The notes under the pieces were generated by a model. That model was given only the letters and a program-made list of their open reading frames with translations. It searched no databases and was not told the origin of the DNA. From NCBI GenBank assembly GCA_003993805.1, contig RSEF01000001.1, forward strand, positions 67,524,678 through 67,588,677: 64,000 nucleotides of DNA, given 5' to 3'. Source of the stretch: Himantopus leucocephalus. Taxonomy: Eukaryota > Chordata > Aves > Charadriiformes > Recurvirostridae. Shown piece by piece: positions 24,573 to 36,600 of this stretch (position 1 is its first letter; every line of letters starts with the position of its first letter). A program made the translations under genes and the position numbers.

Positions 24573-27428
24573 GAAAAATCAAGTAGGCATTTTTATCTGG
24601 CTAATTTTCTTTCCTGGAATTAGTTGTTTGAATGGAGAAACCTGCTGGAGCAAGAAGTGAGAAAAGCCTTGGACGGAGTGGCTGCGCCTCCCAGGCCCTG
24701 AAATTTAAGATCTTTATAAATGATCTGTTAAAACTATAGTGACGATAAGCTTATGAATCATGATCTATATTAATCAGGGCTGCTGATACGGAAAGATTAA
24801 TTGAAACGTGCAGTTCTACACAAATGATAAAGTGGTAACAATTTAATATCAGACAAGGAGAGTGAAGAAATTACACTCCAAGCTTCATGCATCATTACTA
24901 TGGATATTAATATTTTACACAGCGCAACAGCATCGGGAATCATAATGAAAATCCATAACTAGTGCACAGACATGATTAAATACAACAGTCTTTAGGTGCT
25001 GTTTGGTGACGGGGGCTTAGCCATATTTCACTCCTGCTGCCGGTGATTCGAGTGATAGAGTCTAGACGTGGGTGATTAAAAAGTGTTCCTCCTAAAGGCT
25101 GTTAACCTTTTACTACTGAAATGAATTTCTTTGATNTTTTTTTTTTTTTTTCCCCCCAAATCAAAACCTTGTCCAGAATATCGATAGAGCGGGTTCCCCA
25201 GGCAGTTGACAAAGCAGAAGTAAAGCACCATGAAGCAGACACGGAGGGGTATTTAAGGGTGGGAAGGAGCAAGGGGGAGGAGGGGGGGAGAAAACAGGTT
25301 AAAAAAACAGGTTTTCAGTGCTCGTCATTATGGCGGTGCATATATTAGATGCAATACCCGGTGCTGCGGTGGGCCATAAAGGTTTTATCCGCGGGAGTGT
25401 GGAATGGGCGCATTACTCACAAGTGGCAACAGCGCCAGTGAGTTATGCACCTCATTCCCAACCTGCACCGATAAAAACTTTATGCTGCACCACGCCGTGA
25501 CGTCTTTTTCTCGATGTGGGATTCATCAGCTCTAATGGGGGCTGGATCAGGCCCTTGAGTGAAATGCAGCGCGCGGATGAAAGTGAGCCCTGACTCAGCA
25601 TGGTGGAAAAAAAACCCAAACCCTCTTTTTTGAGAAAACATTTGGGTGCCTATTTAAATCCCCCAAGCTCAAAGCTTGAAGAAACTACGTCTTTGTTATC
25701 TGGACAGATGAGAAGGGTGCAAACCAGCCTATATGTCGTTTCAGCTGCTAAAAATGTGGCAGATTTTATGTCTCGTGGTCTTGCCATCTTGGACAACACT
25801 GGTGATGGTTAGAGGCATCCCATCCACAGTGCAGGAAAGGTCACGTTCCTGGCTCTGCAGCAACGTGGCATGCCAACCCGCAACCAATGTTCCCATGGCT
25901 GTTGGTGATGGAGGTGGCCTGGCAGAGGAAGCCCAACACATGGGAGAGAGTTTGGAGACGCCATGTGACTTAGGCTGGTTTAGGTGGCACCTGGCTGAAG
26001 GCAATTGTAGGTCTGTGCTATGGCAGACCAGGAGACCGGTAATGGTGCAATAAAATGTAAGTGCACACGAATCGTCAGCTTGTACCACTGGAAGTTTGGC
26101 TTCTTATGGGTAGAACAAACAGTGACCAGCTACCAGCAATTACACCATAATCCAATAACGCACGTGCCAATGAACATCGAATACACATTAAGTCCGAATA
26201 CTTCCTTGTGCTTTGTAGAATCAAAATGTTTCACATTCCCTGCAGATCTTCCTTGAGTGCTGGTAGCTCCAGCCTCAGGGGCTGCCTTCAGAGCCCAGAG
26301 GTCACAACTCTCAGACCTTGGACCTTGCTTGGCCCATTTCTCAAAGCCCCACTGTTGGCTGTGAGAGACTCACCGATGTTCTGCACATTAAAAAAGCAAA
26401 AAACAAAACAAACAAACAAAAAATGTGTTTTCTAGCTTCCATATCTGGAGAAAAATCCTTCTCTCCAGCTATGCTATGGATATTTGTGGGCACAGTTCTG
26501 CCTGTGCTTTGGTTCTTGAGAAAGAGCCCCAAAGCAGCTTTTCGTCAGGAGAAAGGAGTTAGCATTGCCCAGATACCGAAAACCTCTCTTCTTGGTTTAA
26601 AAAAAAAAAAAAGCGCATGTGAGTATGGCCAGAATTTGGATGTCCTTTCCTCTGTGGCTTTCATGGCCAGCAACACATTCACTCTGAAGGAGTGCCAACA
26701 TGCAGAACCAAGGAAGACAATAATCTACGGGAAGCATACGGGCACAGATCAAAGGTTTCTGGGGATACTTAATCTCGGTTGTAATGTCTTGAATGAGAAA
26801 TGGAGAAGCCTGGGATGTAGAAAGACTTTCAATGGCCAGGGTCTTCGGGTGTTAACTTTGGCACGCTGATAAATTTCAGTAGACGGTGCCCAAGACATGG
26901 AGTTGCATCTGGAATAACTGTGAAGGACAGGTCACGCTGTAGGACCCATAAATAATGTGGGTACAAAGCTCTTTCCTGAAGCAGAAGAATACTGGAAGGA
27001 CAGTAGGAGATGGTTTGCTTTGTGGGGGAGAGGAGTAGGTGGTCAAATACCAAGATGATGGGCGTAGCACAGGTACCAGGCTAGAGGACATGCGACAGCA
27101 GACAAAGACATGGCAAGGGGGTGGGGGTAGAGGGAAGGGTAATAAAGCTTTGGTGCTTCCCCTGTCACTTGAATTGGGGACCCTTTGGATGCACCTCACC
27201 TCCCCCTCTCCCTCCGGGGGTTTACAAACACAAGGCTGAGAGAGAGCAGCTCATAATCAATGACATTAATTAATAGATGAATGGCAGAGAGGCACGAGTA
27301 TTGCCCCACAAATGAAAAGCAAATCCCAGCCAAGGGAAAAAAACAGCAAAACTGTAGCAATTTCTGCTCCCTTACCCTTGAGATTTGGCTCCAGATTCAA
27401 AGGATAGGCAGGCAGAGAGGGAGGTTGG
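24573..27428. other. Unannotated region, no gene seen
   Basis: AT-rich sequence (24590-25090) precedes a distinctive block at 25310-25600 (listed separately). An N and a T-run lie at 25136-25151. Sequence from 25.6 to 27.4 kb is GC-balanced and unique, with an uninformative 183-codon frame at 26318-26869. Bases 27245-27280 contain ATTAATTAATAG. Confidence 0.55.
25310..25600. promoter_or_regulatory. Candidate regulatory element with paired HOX/CDX-like inverted sites and a CRE-like site
   Basis: CATAAAGGTTTTATC (25375-25389) and GATAAAAACTTTATG (25470-25484) are inverted copies with one mismatch in 15, separated by 80 bases. Each contains two (T)TTAT(G/C) words of CDX/posterior-HOX type. TGACGTC, a CRE-type core, lies at 25498-25504, and ATTATGGCGG lies at 25327-25336. 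No repeat family or ORF explains the arrangement. The regulatory role is an inference. Confidence 0.4.
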
Positions 27429-27429
27429 N

Positions 27430-27477
<48 letters not shown>
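27429..27477 (+). repeat. Single N and 48-base poly-G run
   Basis: Position 27429 is N and 27430-27477 are all G. A pure G run this long is rare in vertebrate genomes. It is a classic failure point for sequencing and assembly and would be strongly quadruplex-forming if real. The length should be treated as unreliable. Confidence 0.9.
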
Positions 27478-27478
<1 letters not shown>

Positions 27479-28811
27479 GTTGGCTCATATTCTGCTGTGA
27501 CCCAATTCCATACAAAGCATCCTGTAACAAAACACGTCTCTATCTACAAAGTACAAGTAATCTTTGTTTTCAGTACAATACTTATCTGCATTTAGACCGA
27601 CGATGGCAGTGCTTGGCTTATTTTCATGGATCCAGTTATCCTTTTTATCCCTGTGAGCGCGTGTAAGTGTGTGTGCGCGTCTGTGTCTCCTCCTCTCCAT
27701 CCTCCTTGCTGCCTCTTGTGCCCGTGCCAACAGCGCCGTACTCTTTAGGGTGCTGTGAGACATCCACCTCCATCCACGGAGGTGGAAATACTGAAGGTCA
27801 GCGCCAATTAGGGGCTTTCGGGCTGTCCACGTTATTCGGTGCCTTGGGACAGGGTGAGCTTGGGATCCAGTCTTTACGGCATCTAACCACATCCTGAGGA
27901 GCTCTGGGGGTGCTACCAGAGGAAGGGAAATGTTAGCACATGGGGCACCAGTCGGTGACTTGGAAGGCACTTGTGCTGCCCGAGCTGGTGCCAATTTGCT
28001 GTCTGAGTCTCTGCATCACCTCCAAGCCTTTACATATCCATCCCTGCTGGTAACTTTTGGCAGGGGTGGCCTTCTGCTATTTGTCTCAACAGTATCTCTC
28101 AGCGAGGTAGCCTTGTCTTCGTAGGGCCATCTCCAGGCATTACTGTAGAGCAAAGACCATACTCAATGGTGACTGAGAGACCAGTGTCCCAGACCCCCAC
28201 AGCACAGAGTCACAGCCTGACACCAAACCTGACTGTCCAAGTCGTTCTGGCTTCTCCGGTTGTGCCAAAAGGTGATGGTGTGTCAGCAACTCCCATCATG
28301 GTTTCCTTGTGCTTCCAGTCATGAAGCAGGTCATACCTGGAGAGTTCTTGTCTCTTAAACTCACTGCTATGAGTGGGTTTGTCTCTTCTCCTTATGTCAC
28401 AAAAGAAATGGGTTTCCAGTCTAGAAGATACACCATAATCCAAGACATCACTGGGCTAACATGCCTTCATGCATGTAGCAAAGAAGAGTCATTTCCCACC
28501 AGAGGAACCAGCACTGGGAAATTCCCTGGTCTTAGTAGTGCCACAATTGAGACTGGAGAAATGTGAAGCTCCCTCAAATCTTTAAAAACCTATGAACCAT
28601 GGCAAGACTATGTAAATGTGTGGCTGCAGAGCCATCAGCCTTTGCAGCCAGGTCGACTTCCCCTCCATGAGGATACCACCTTCTGAACTCATCACGCTGC
28701 CCGCCGGCCATTCTACCTTCGTGACGCACCTCTGCCTCCTCCCTCTCATCTCTGTCATTACAGACCACTCACACAGTTCCCACCAGTGGACCTCTGGGTA
28801 TTTTAGGAGTC

Positions 28812-28895
28812 CCCTCCCATTTCACAAAGGGGAAACTAAGATGTGGAAAGTAGAGCTGTCCTGCCCAAGGTCACCCAGTAGCACAAGGGAAATTA
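28812..28895 (-). mobile_element. MIR SINE relic
   Basis: The + strand reads CCCATTTCACAAAGGGGAAA, then CTGCCCAAGGTCACCCAGTA. These are the reverse complement of the MIR core region (ACCTTGGGCAAG, then the GTTTCC / AAATGGGG part). Order and spacing fit MIR, with about one change in five bases. It is an ancient amniote SINE fragment with no activity. Confidence 0.7.
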
Positions 28896-28999
28896 GCTGT
28901 TACATGGGATTTTCAGGTGCAACCAAAAATTATATCAACGAGGCTCATCAGAGGTCCAGAAACCGTAACCCATGAAGGAGGAGTGGAAGGCGTACGACT

Positions 29000-29390
29000 G
29001 TTTAATCTAAAGTATATGCTGATCTAAGGACTTTAGAAATATCTAGGCGGCTGTTCGACGGCTGGCCCAGGTCTGTGATATTGATTCCCCTCTATGCTTT
29101 AAATCTTGTGTTTAATTCTTATCCCCTACGTTCTTGCTTTAATATTTTCTATGTTCAGCTGCTACTGAATTCCGGTTTTGTTTCTTACATTTAATCCTTG
29201 GTTTTCATCTGAATCCAGCCCTAGAGAGTATCTATATTTTAAATAAGAATAAGAATAAATACAGAATGTAATACATGTAATTCCATAGTAATCATGTGTT
29301 TTACAGGCAGTTGACAAATTTGCTCAGCTGGAAGTAAATATACTCATCTCCCTCCCTCCCTGCCGCCAACGGCCTCTGTTTATTTGGTAA
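29000..29390. promoter_or_regulatory. Candidate conserved noncoding element
   Basis: AT-rich unique sequence with GTTTAATCTAAAG, AAATCTTGTGTTTAATTC, AAGAATAAGAATAAATAC and AGTAATCATGTG. It lacks CpG-rich or repeat content. The texture resembles a noncoding element, and conservation is unknown. Confidence 0.25.
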
Positions 29391-30669
29391 TCAGTGCGAC
29401 CTCCTCCCCAGAGAGCTACCTGAATTGGTGCTGATAGGCAGATGACTCCCTTGTTCTAGTTTTTCCACGTACTTATGTATTTCCACCTGGCGATTCTTTA
29501 CCCCTGGCAATCCCTTGAATTGCCTGCCGGCTTTTGGGACAGGATCTCTAGGCTCTTCTTTGCTTGGTTTGCCCCGTTGTGGAAATAACAATGTTTTTGA
29601 ACCTCTGCTCATGTCTGGATAGGCGTCGAAGTAGCGGATGGAGTTCAGGTTGAATATGATTTTCAGCTTAAAGCTCTCCTCTACAAAGGAATATATTTTC
29701 TGGAAAACAACTGGTATTTTCAGCATGTTATAACAGTGCAGCCTGGAGTCTCTGGTCAGATTTTGGGATCATCTAATGAAGAAATTCTTCAGACACGGTC
29801 TTGGAAAAGTCAGCTGCTCATATTCACACTGGATCTTTACTATTATTATTTTTCTTGTATAAATCTCACACACAAACTACGGATTTTCTCTGCTTCAAAG
29901 CTCAGCTGGAAGATGGAGCCTCCTTGGGGGGAGAAATATGGGAAGGTGCACGGGTTACCGCAAGAAATCCGGGTCTTCACCCTGGTAGCAGGTGTGTTGA
30001 AGGGGTAAAACCTGCCCATTCAGCAGGGTCCGAAGGTTTTGGGGTGGAAGTGGTCTTCTCCCAGCGGTGAATTTTGCTGGGGCTCGTTCGGGCACTTCCA
30101 GTCTGCTGCCCACGTTTCTGGTATCAGGGTGATCTTTCAAATATTGCCAAATGAATATGCAGGCTCCCTCGGAGCTTCAGAAGTAACATCAAGGAGATGT
30201 TTGTATTCATTAAATGAAGGAAGAGAAAAGGCATTTCAGGGCTTTTAAGAAAGATTAGTGGTCGATAAAATTTTTACGTTACGTACTTTTTGGTGGAAGA
30301 CAACGGAGACCAAATCTTTGAGGGAAAATGGCAGTTTAGAAAAACGTTTCAAACTGATTTTGGTTTTTTACTATGTTTCAAGTGCCCCAACAAGCTTTTT
30401 CAGGACTATTTTTTAAAATAAAGTAAACCTTATTTTGCTCTTAATAGTGCAGTCCAAAATACAGTTAGAAACGCTGCCTTGAAACAGTACTCAACCGGGT
30501 AAAACTGTCTCCTGCCTAGTTCAATTTGTGATTTTTTTTGTCTTCATAGGTTCTTTGATCATGGAAAACAAATGCTGCCAGAAGAAAGCAAATTCTTTTA
30601 GGTAAAACTAAGGATCTTTGCATGCTGCATTTTACCCTGGGTATACGTATTTTTCATTTTACAACCTGA

Positions 30670-30733
30670 TTCTCCAAATAAAAACATTTGGTTCTCCAAA
30701 TAAAAACATTTGGTTCTCCAAATAAAAACATTT
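30670..30733 (+). repeat. 22-bp tandem repeat, three copies
   Basis: The unit TTCTCCAAATAAAAACATTT plus GG occupies 30670-30691 and 30692-30713. A third copy, 30714-30733, is identical over its 20 bases. Perfect identity implies recent slippage or unequal exchange, so the copy number may vary between individuals. Confidence 0.95.
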
Positions 30734-31299
30734 CTGGATATGAGATAGGTGGACAGATCTGGGGAAACATCAATGGGCAAATAATCCAACCTGGATGTCG
30801 GGTAAATAGTGAGTAAAATGTTGACAACGCATCCTTTATAAGCCATTAAATCACACAAAATAACAAAGCTGAGCTGATTCTGGTGGGCAAAAAGTGAAGA
30901 AATTCATTAAAATGTTTCCATAATGCAAAAGAGATGAAAAGAAGAATTTAAAAAAAGAGGAAAATTTTCATTAAAGTTGTCAGAGCAGGTGGCGTTTTTT
31001 TTTTTTTCTTTAAAATTTCCATTTCCATGTATTTTGATTTCTTGTGGCGAAAACTGACTGGCAACACATTTCAATGAGTTGTAAGTGAGAGGGGAGCCTG
31101 AGCTGGGGCTGTGAGGTGACCAGCGGTGAAGAAGGGGAAGAGCAAGAGGAGCCAGGCTGGATGGCAGCGGACCCCGTGCTCAGCACAGGACAAGCAGAAA
31201 AGCGGTTTTGGATCTAGAAAACACAATCTTGCAGGTCAGGCTCACCTGGAGAAGAAGCAGGCGGGACGGGGAGAATGAGAAGATCACTCCCGCTCATTT

Positions 31300-31640
31300 C
31301 CTCTCTGGATAGTCTTCTGCTAGCTGAAAGGTTGCTGAAAAAGAGGAAGACAATAAATTGTTCTTCGTGTCTGCTGGGGACAGGAAGAGAAGTAACAGGC
31401 CTAAATTGCAGCATGGAAGATTTAAGTCAGATGTTCAGAAAAACACACTGGTGCTAAGGATAGAGAAGCACTGGAATAAATTTCCTGGGGAGGTGGTGGA
31501 GTGGCCAATATGGGAGGTTTTTAGGAAGAGGTTAGGTGAACATCCCCCAGATCTTTAGATCTACATGATCCTGCTCTGGGTGGGGAGGAAGGGATTAAAT
31601 GGTATCTCACATCCCTCCCAACCCTGAGTCCTGCACCTCC
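31300..31640 (+). mobile_element. CR1 LINE 3' region, old copy
   Basis: Sense-strand CR1 words follow in the expected order. They include CCTAAATTGCAGCATGGAAG with ATTTAAGTCAGATGTTCAGA, then AGCACTGGAATAAATTTCCT, GGGGAGGTGGTGGAGTGG and CATGATCCTGCTCTGGGTGG, and finally CACATCCCTCCCAACCCTGA. The family equivalents are the GGCTTAAATTGCAGCA, GCACTGGAACAG and GGAGGTTGTGGA words. Divergence is high and the terminal ATTCTATGA tail is lost. Confidence 0.85.
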
Positions 31641-32401
31641 AAAGCCTTTCAGGAATAGGTTCTGATGCTGGAGCAAGCCTTGGTCAGACAGAGCCATGGC
31701 AGGACATGAGCTGGTGGCAGAGGGGCTTCTCAGAGTCTCTGAGAGAAGGGGAAATGCAAAGTCTACTCAAGTGGAGCACAAAGCCACCAGATGCATAGTG
31801 CTGGGAGGCGTCAGGGTCAAAGCGGCGTGTCCCTGACCCCCAGGACCTCAGCCTTGTGCTGTGTTTTGTCTCCAGTAGCCTCAGGGCCTCCGGAAAGACA
31901 GACAGACAGTGGCCCCCAAGACCACAAATGAGGCCACCAGGACCGCTCACTCATCTGCTGTGGAGATGACCTTCTGTAGCAGTTGCATGTCACTAGAGGA
32001 AGGCATCGAGAAGACGCTTGTGAGTGCAGAAGAGGCATTTTCCAAAGACTGGAGCCCTATTCCATCCACAGATTTCACCACCAAAAAAAAAACCTCAGGA
32101 AAGAGTCCTGGCTCTGCTCCACTCAAACCCAGTGGTGGATTTCATCTCTCTTCCTCCAGCAAGTTGCTCAGACACGCTTCAACGGAGGAACAGAGAGCTG
32201 TGACTGTGGTTCCTAAAAATTCAGGAGGCATTCCGGTATGGAATGGCGCCGAGGTGTTAGCATCCGCGTGCGTGAGAGGGACCAGGGCATGCAAGAAGTT
32301 CAGTGTCGCTTCTCCCCACCGCACCGGGGTTAGCGGCTTGGGACTTCCGCAGAGCGCTGGGATGCCGGGAATAAATAGATGGACCGCTTTTCCAAGGGGA
32401 C

Positions 32402-32504
32402 AGAGAAAAAGAGAGAGAAGGAGGCAGGGGAAGGAGGGGCCGGGGAGAAAACGGGAGAGAGAAAAAGAGAGAGAGAGTGTGCAGGGAGGAGGGGAAATGA
32501 AAGG
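32402..32504 (+). repeat. GA-rich low-complexity tract
   Basis: Purine-dominated sequence of GAGA, GGAGGGG and AAAAAGAGAGA words with few pyrimidines. It encodes a long Arg/Glu/Lys run in one frame, but that is a by-product of the composition. Confidence 0.85.
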
Positions 32505-32639
32505 ATATTATTTTTTTTGTATCTGTCATTTCCCTGCTATCTCCCATATGACTTCTTAATCCATCAGAATGCTGGGAAGATAATGTTTTGGGCGAAATAA
32601 CATGAGAGAGAGGATAGACTCCCAAGGACCAATATCTTT

Positions 32640-32830
32640 ATTGCTCGGAGGATAAACGGATTATGTCAGCCATTTTCTGTTGCTGACAGCTTTTCTTATT
32701 AACCGATTTTATTTTTTAATCTTCCAGGGAAGAAATATGGTTTTATGTCACAATAAAACGCCGGTCACATCTAATTCTGCCCTCAAACAAACAGATTTCT
32801 GAAAGCCTTGCAGAGAAATTTGAAATAACT
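32640..32830. promoter_or_regulatory. Candidate conserved noncoding element with MEIS/MAF-like inverted repeat
   Basis: TGTCAGC and GCTGACA form a 7-base inverted repeat around an 11-base spacer near 32665-32690. The arms contain a MEIS-type TGTCAG and a MAF-type TGCTGAC word. CAATAAAACG (posterior-HOX-like) follows near 32751. The block is AT-rich, unique and without a frame. The function is inferred. Confidence 0.3.
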
Positions 32831-32896
32831 TTAAAGAGGGGGTTTTTGGATAAAGTCTTTATCCAGAGGCTTGTTCAACCGCAGTGTAAAAGGTTT

Positions 32897-32955
32897 AGAG
32901 AGAGTGAGAGAGGGAGTGAGAGAGAGAGAGGGAGGGAGGGAGAGGGAGAGAAAAG
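32897..32955 (+). repeat. (GA)n/(GGGA)n low-complexity tract
   Basis: A run of GAGA units passes into GGGAGGGAGGGAGAGGGAGAG. It is a simple purine repeat, probably variable in length. Confidence 0.9.
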
Positions 32956-33874
32956 TCCCTCACAGTTGTTTTTCCTGGTTGATCCCTATTAAAAGAAACT
33001 CTTCATTGTGGTGTACTCAAGGAAATACAGCTCAGACGAAAGGAGTCACATGAATGTTAACAAATATGGCTATTTGTGTGGCTTACGCGCTGCGCTGGGC
33101 TTAGAGATGTTGTGCGTGACACTCAGAGAATGAAGGAAGCAATCATTAGCATCCCAGCAACCTGCTTAGCCGCCCGCTTTCATACTCCCCCTTTTGATCT
33201 GACACTTTTTTTCCCCTCAGTTTTGCTGGGATTACCGCGGAAGATGCTAATAAAGTATCATACACGTCGTAGGCAGAGCGATAAGAAAGTCTGCTCCGGT
33301 GAAACTTCGGAGTTGCAAGCCAAGCAGCCTTTCTACTTGTTGCCGGGCTCCCAGTGCAGACCTGAAAATTGGGAAGGTTTTGTTTAATTCCCTTCCCCAC
33401 CCCCAAACCTCCCCCCGCCCCCGCCAAACCTTCTGCAGACGGATCCTGCATATTTCACGTGCGTCTCCTACGGGGATTTAGAGCAGGCTCCACGGAGCTG
33501 ATCATATCCCAGTTGCTCATGGACATTTCTTTTCTCCATTGACCAAGGGAAATGGGGGGGAGCCAAGCCTCGTGCCCAAATTTACCGCCGTTCCCCAGAG
33601 AACGCCTTTTCCTCTTCCTTTTTTTAGGAAACACACCTTCCGCTCCTTGGAAATACCGGAGTCGCACAGCAAAGGCTTTTAAAAGTCTTAATGTACACCC
33701 AAGAAATGAACTTGTCTGTCTCTCAGCGCCCTTTTTTTTTGGCACACTGAAACACCAGCTGCCATCCCAAGGAGCGGTCACAAGGAACTAAAACTCAGCA
33801 GCATCTCTTGGTGGTGTTCTGTTATCGATTTTTCTGGGGTTTGGTTTTTTGGGGTTTTTTTTGACTGTAAGTTC

Positions 33875-34010
33875 CCGCTGTGCTGAGTCCTATACAAATA
33901 TGTCTTGGCAGGCTCTCCCCCTTCTAAAGAGCTTACAGCCTGAACAAAAACCAGAGGCGTTAATAGCTTCTGTTTTACTAGTGACATGCTGAGGCACCGA
34001 AAAATAAATG
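33875..34010 (-). mobile_element. MIR-like amniote SINE relic
   Basis: The + strand carries AAAGAGCTTACAGCCTGAAC followed about 40 bases later by TGCTGAGGCACCGA. This is the arrangement seen in the antisense of amniote MIR-type SINE tails (an AGAGCTTACAGTCT-like word, then a GAGGAAACTGAGGCAC-like word). GTGCTGAGTCCTATACAAAT upstream fits the GCGCTGTACAAA-like segment. It is strongly diverged. Confidence 0.5.
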
Positions 34011-36279
34011 CCGTACCTTCTCTCGGCGGGGCTTCCCCAGCATGGGGGTGCCAGCGTGCTGTGCGGGAACGCTGCACCTTGCGCTAGCAGATCACTTGCG
34101 CGTGGACAACCCACACCAGGACAAGGGATGGTTTGCAGGTTGGCCGCTGCCGCACCGAAAGGGTTCGCCAGCATGGATTTGCTGGCTCCATCTCCTGCGC
34201 ATCCCCGGCATCCTCCTCCTGCACCTCATCCGCAAGCCCAACCTCCCTTTCTGCCCAAAATATTGGGTGTTCCAAGCCAAGAGAGCAGCAAAACGAGTGA
34301 CTGCTTTGCCCAAACAGGGCACTGCTGCTGAGCTCCTGTGCTCCATCCACCAGACCCGATGGGTGATGGAGATAAGACCAGCCGTGGTGCAGACCATGGA
34401 ACTCGGAAGGCATGGAGACAAAGCCGCCTGCTCTGGCCTATAACCCTCTACAGGCAGGTGTAATATCCCAGTCTGTGATCTCTTCTGTGAGGTGGATGTA
34501 CGAATAACCACCTAAAACTGCCACACTACCCTACGAAACACTTAGGCTGATGAGGAGAGCAAGATGAGGATGGCCTTCCAGCCTGTCCGCCAGCAGGATT
34601 GGTCAGTTGGGGATTCGCATCGTGCTGAGATGGGTGCCAGGAGCTGGTCCCCACAGCTCTAGATTTTGGGATGTTACCTTGATTCCCGCTGCGGGAACGG
34701 GGTCAGCCCTGTCCCAGGCAATAGCAAGAGACCAGGTGCTGCAATGTGTCGGCCGGCTCACCGTCTTGCTGGGGACGCCACTTTCCCCATGGGCTGCAGA
34801 GGGCTCCTCCTCCCCTCTGGATTTTAGGATGGATTGTCCCAAAGAGCAGTTGAAGTTTAACCTGTCCCTAAAAAAATAATATGTTTTTGCTGTATCTCTT
34901 TCCCTGCCACGGTGTCCTGCAGAGCAGACAGTGCAAACAATAAATATTTTCATTTCTTTCAGGGGTGATGAACTGAAATCCACCTGTTCTTTTCCTGTTG
35001 TTTTTATTCTGAATACCTCTGGCAGAGCTGCTCCCCTCTCCAAAGTAAGCCGTCTTGGTCCCTCCATTCCCCCTCCTGATTAGGGCCATGAATAACATCT
35101 AATATTCTTATCACCTGGCTCCAACCCCCCTAATGTTGCTGTAGTCTTTTCAAGAGGAAAACCACTTCTGCAAACGAAACGGCATCTCTGACGTCTATCA
35201 AGGCGTTAGCACACCCTCCAGCCCACTGCTCTCGTGCAGTCTCACCAGAGCCTCTTCCTTCCCCTGAATTAAATTAAAACCTTGGGGGTGGCCAACTTTG
35301 GCATCTGCTTTGGGTGTGACGAGAGCTGCTGGAGACCTGACTCCCTGCTGAATCAGGGGGAGAGAATGGGTTTGAGCCCCAAAGTCCTGGCTGTGCCGGT
35401 ACGGCTCATCCCCTGGTGCAGTCCATGCCATGCTGTCTGCAGTGCACTGACCTTCACGGCACCTCTGAGAAGATAAGGTCACCTCAATGGTCCTCAAGTG
35501 GCTGGCCAGGTCCTCAACGACGTGGTGGTGGATCCGGCAGGAGAGGTGCACTCCTGAGATCCTCCATCCTCATGGCTTGATGTGAGACAGCTCCAGCATC
35601 ACAGTGACACAGGTTTTCTCGGCTGAAAAACATATCTTGTTACAAAAATGCATTTTTTATTAATAGAAACTGGTATTTACTAAAGAAAACCGCTTTCCCC
35701 CTTGAATAAGATTTGTCTTCCCATCAGAAGGTGGGCAGGGTCAGGGGGAGTAAGGATGATTTGATCCCTCGTTTTCTGGGGTAAAAGGAAACCTGGGGGA
35801 AGAAGCATGGAAGACTTTAACCACCATAAATGATCTCACCAAATATTTAATTGAAGAGCTGTCTGCTGCTGTTTCCAAAACTTGCGATTTTCCCTGAACC
35901 ATCAGTGGGGAAGGCCAAAATCTCAGCTCAGTTGAACTTCTATCACAGAGAGATAGGATTATACCTTTAATATTTTAAATGCATTAAAAAATATATACCT
36001 GAAGCATGGCATCCAGAAACAAATCTATCCCTATTCTGATGAATTATGCTGAAAGATAATAATCTTTCCTGGCATTTTCTCTTCCCGCAGGCAGCTGGTT
36101 GACCTACCAAAATCTGTTGAACTTAAACTTGTTAAACTAGTGCCCAAATTTCATCTCCCATGGCTTTTTCACAGGGAAGACGAGGATTGCCAGGCTGGAA
36201 GGGGCCACATCGGCACCCGGGGAGGTGCAATAGCCCGTGTAGTGCATAGAGCCCCTCCTCTTGATCCAAAAGCATTAAG

Positions 36280-36600
36280 GCGCTTGAGTTTTTATTTTCT
36301 TCCTACAACTTAGCTGGGAAATGTCTTTAAATAGTTTAATGGTTTACCATCCTTGTGGGCACACACAATACATCCGTTTTAAATGCATAAATTTATTTGT
36401 CTTAAAGGGTGACGAGCGCTTATATGAGCAATATGACTATTCCAATTTTCTCTTGCCTGTGCATTTTCAGATAGTTTAATATTTACTGTGCCAAAATCCT
36501 CCCCCTCCGGTTAATGAAAACTGCAATATCCGTTACAGTTTACACAATTAGTTGGCCTAAAGTCTTAATGTTTAAATTTCTTTCAACTCCTGCCTTTCCC
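36280..36600. promoter_or_regulatory. Candidate conserved noncoding element
   Basis: AT-rich, CpG-poor unique sequence with AAATAGTTTAATGG, ATGCATAAATTTATTTG, GATAGTTTAATATTTAC, GGTTAATGAAAAC and CACAATTAGTTGG. No repeat family or ORF is apparent. Among the AT-rich blocks here it has one of the densest sets of TAAT-type words. Confidence 0.3.

Larger units (their letters stand above)
27478..31299. other. Unannotated region, no gene seen
   Basis: Mostly unique sequence with one MIR relic (28812-28895), a TTCTCC tandem repeat (30670-30733) and AT-rich blocks at 29000-29400 and 30240-31060. A 111-codon frame on the - strand (29391-29726) was examined and is not recognisable as a protein. TG-rich sequence lies at 27660-27690. 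Confidence 0.55.

Noticed and set aside
24690..24760. ATCTTTATAAATGATCTG resembling the F-I-N-D-L word of CR1-like reverse transcriptases
   Set aside because: The similarity stops after about 25 bases and no following RT motif is present, so it is too short to call.
27281..27666. Polyglycine frames
   Set aside because: They are produced by the 48-base G run and an N, not by a gene.
29391..29726. 111-codon frame on the - strand with natural-looking composition
   Set aside because: I could not relate it to any gene or retroelement, no splice or conservation evidence is available, and frames of this size are common by chance.
31909..32559. 216-codon open frame
   Set aside because: The C-terminal third is an Arg/Glu/Lys run produced by a GA-rich simple tract, and the rest matches nothing I know.
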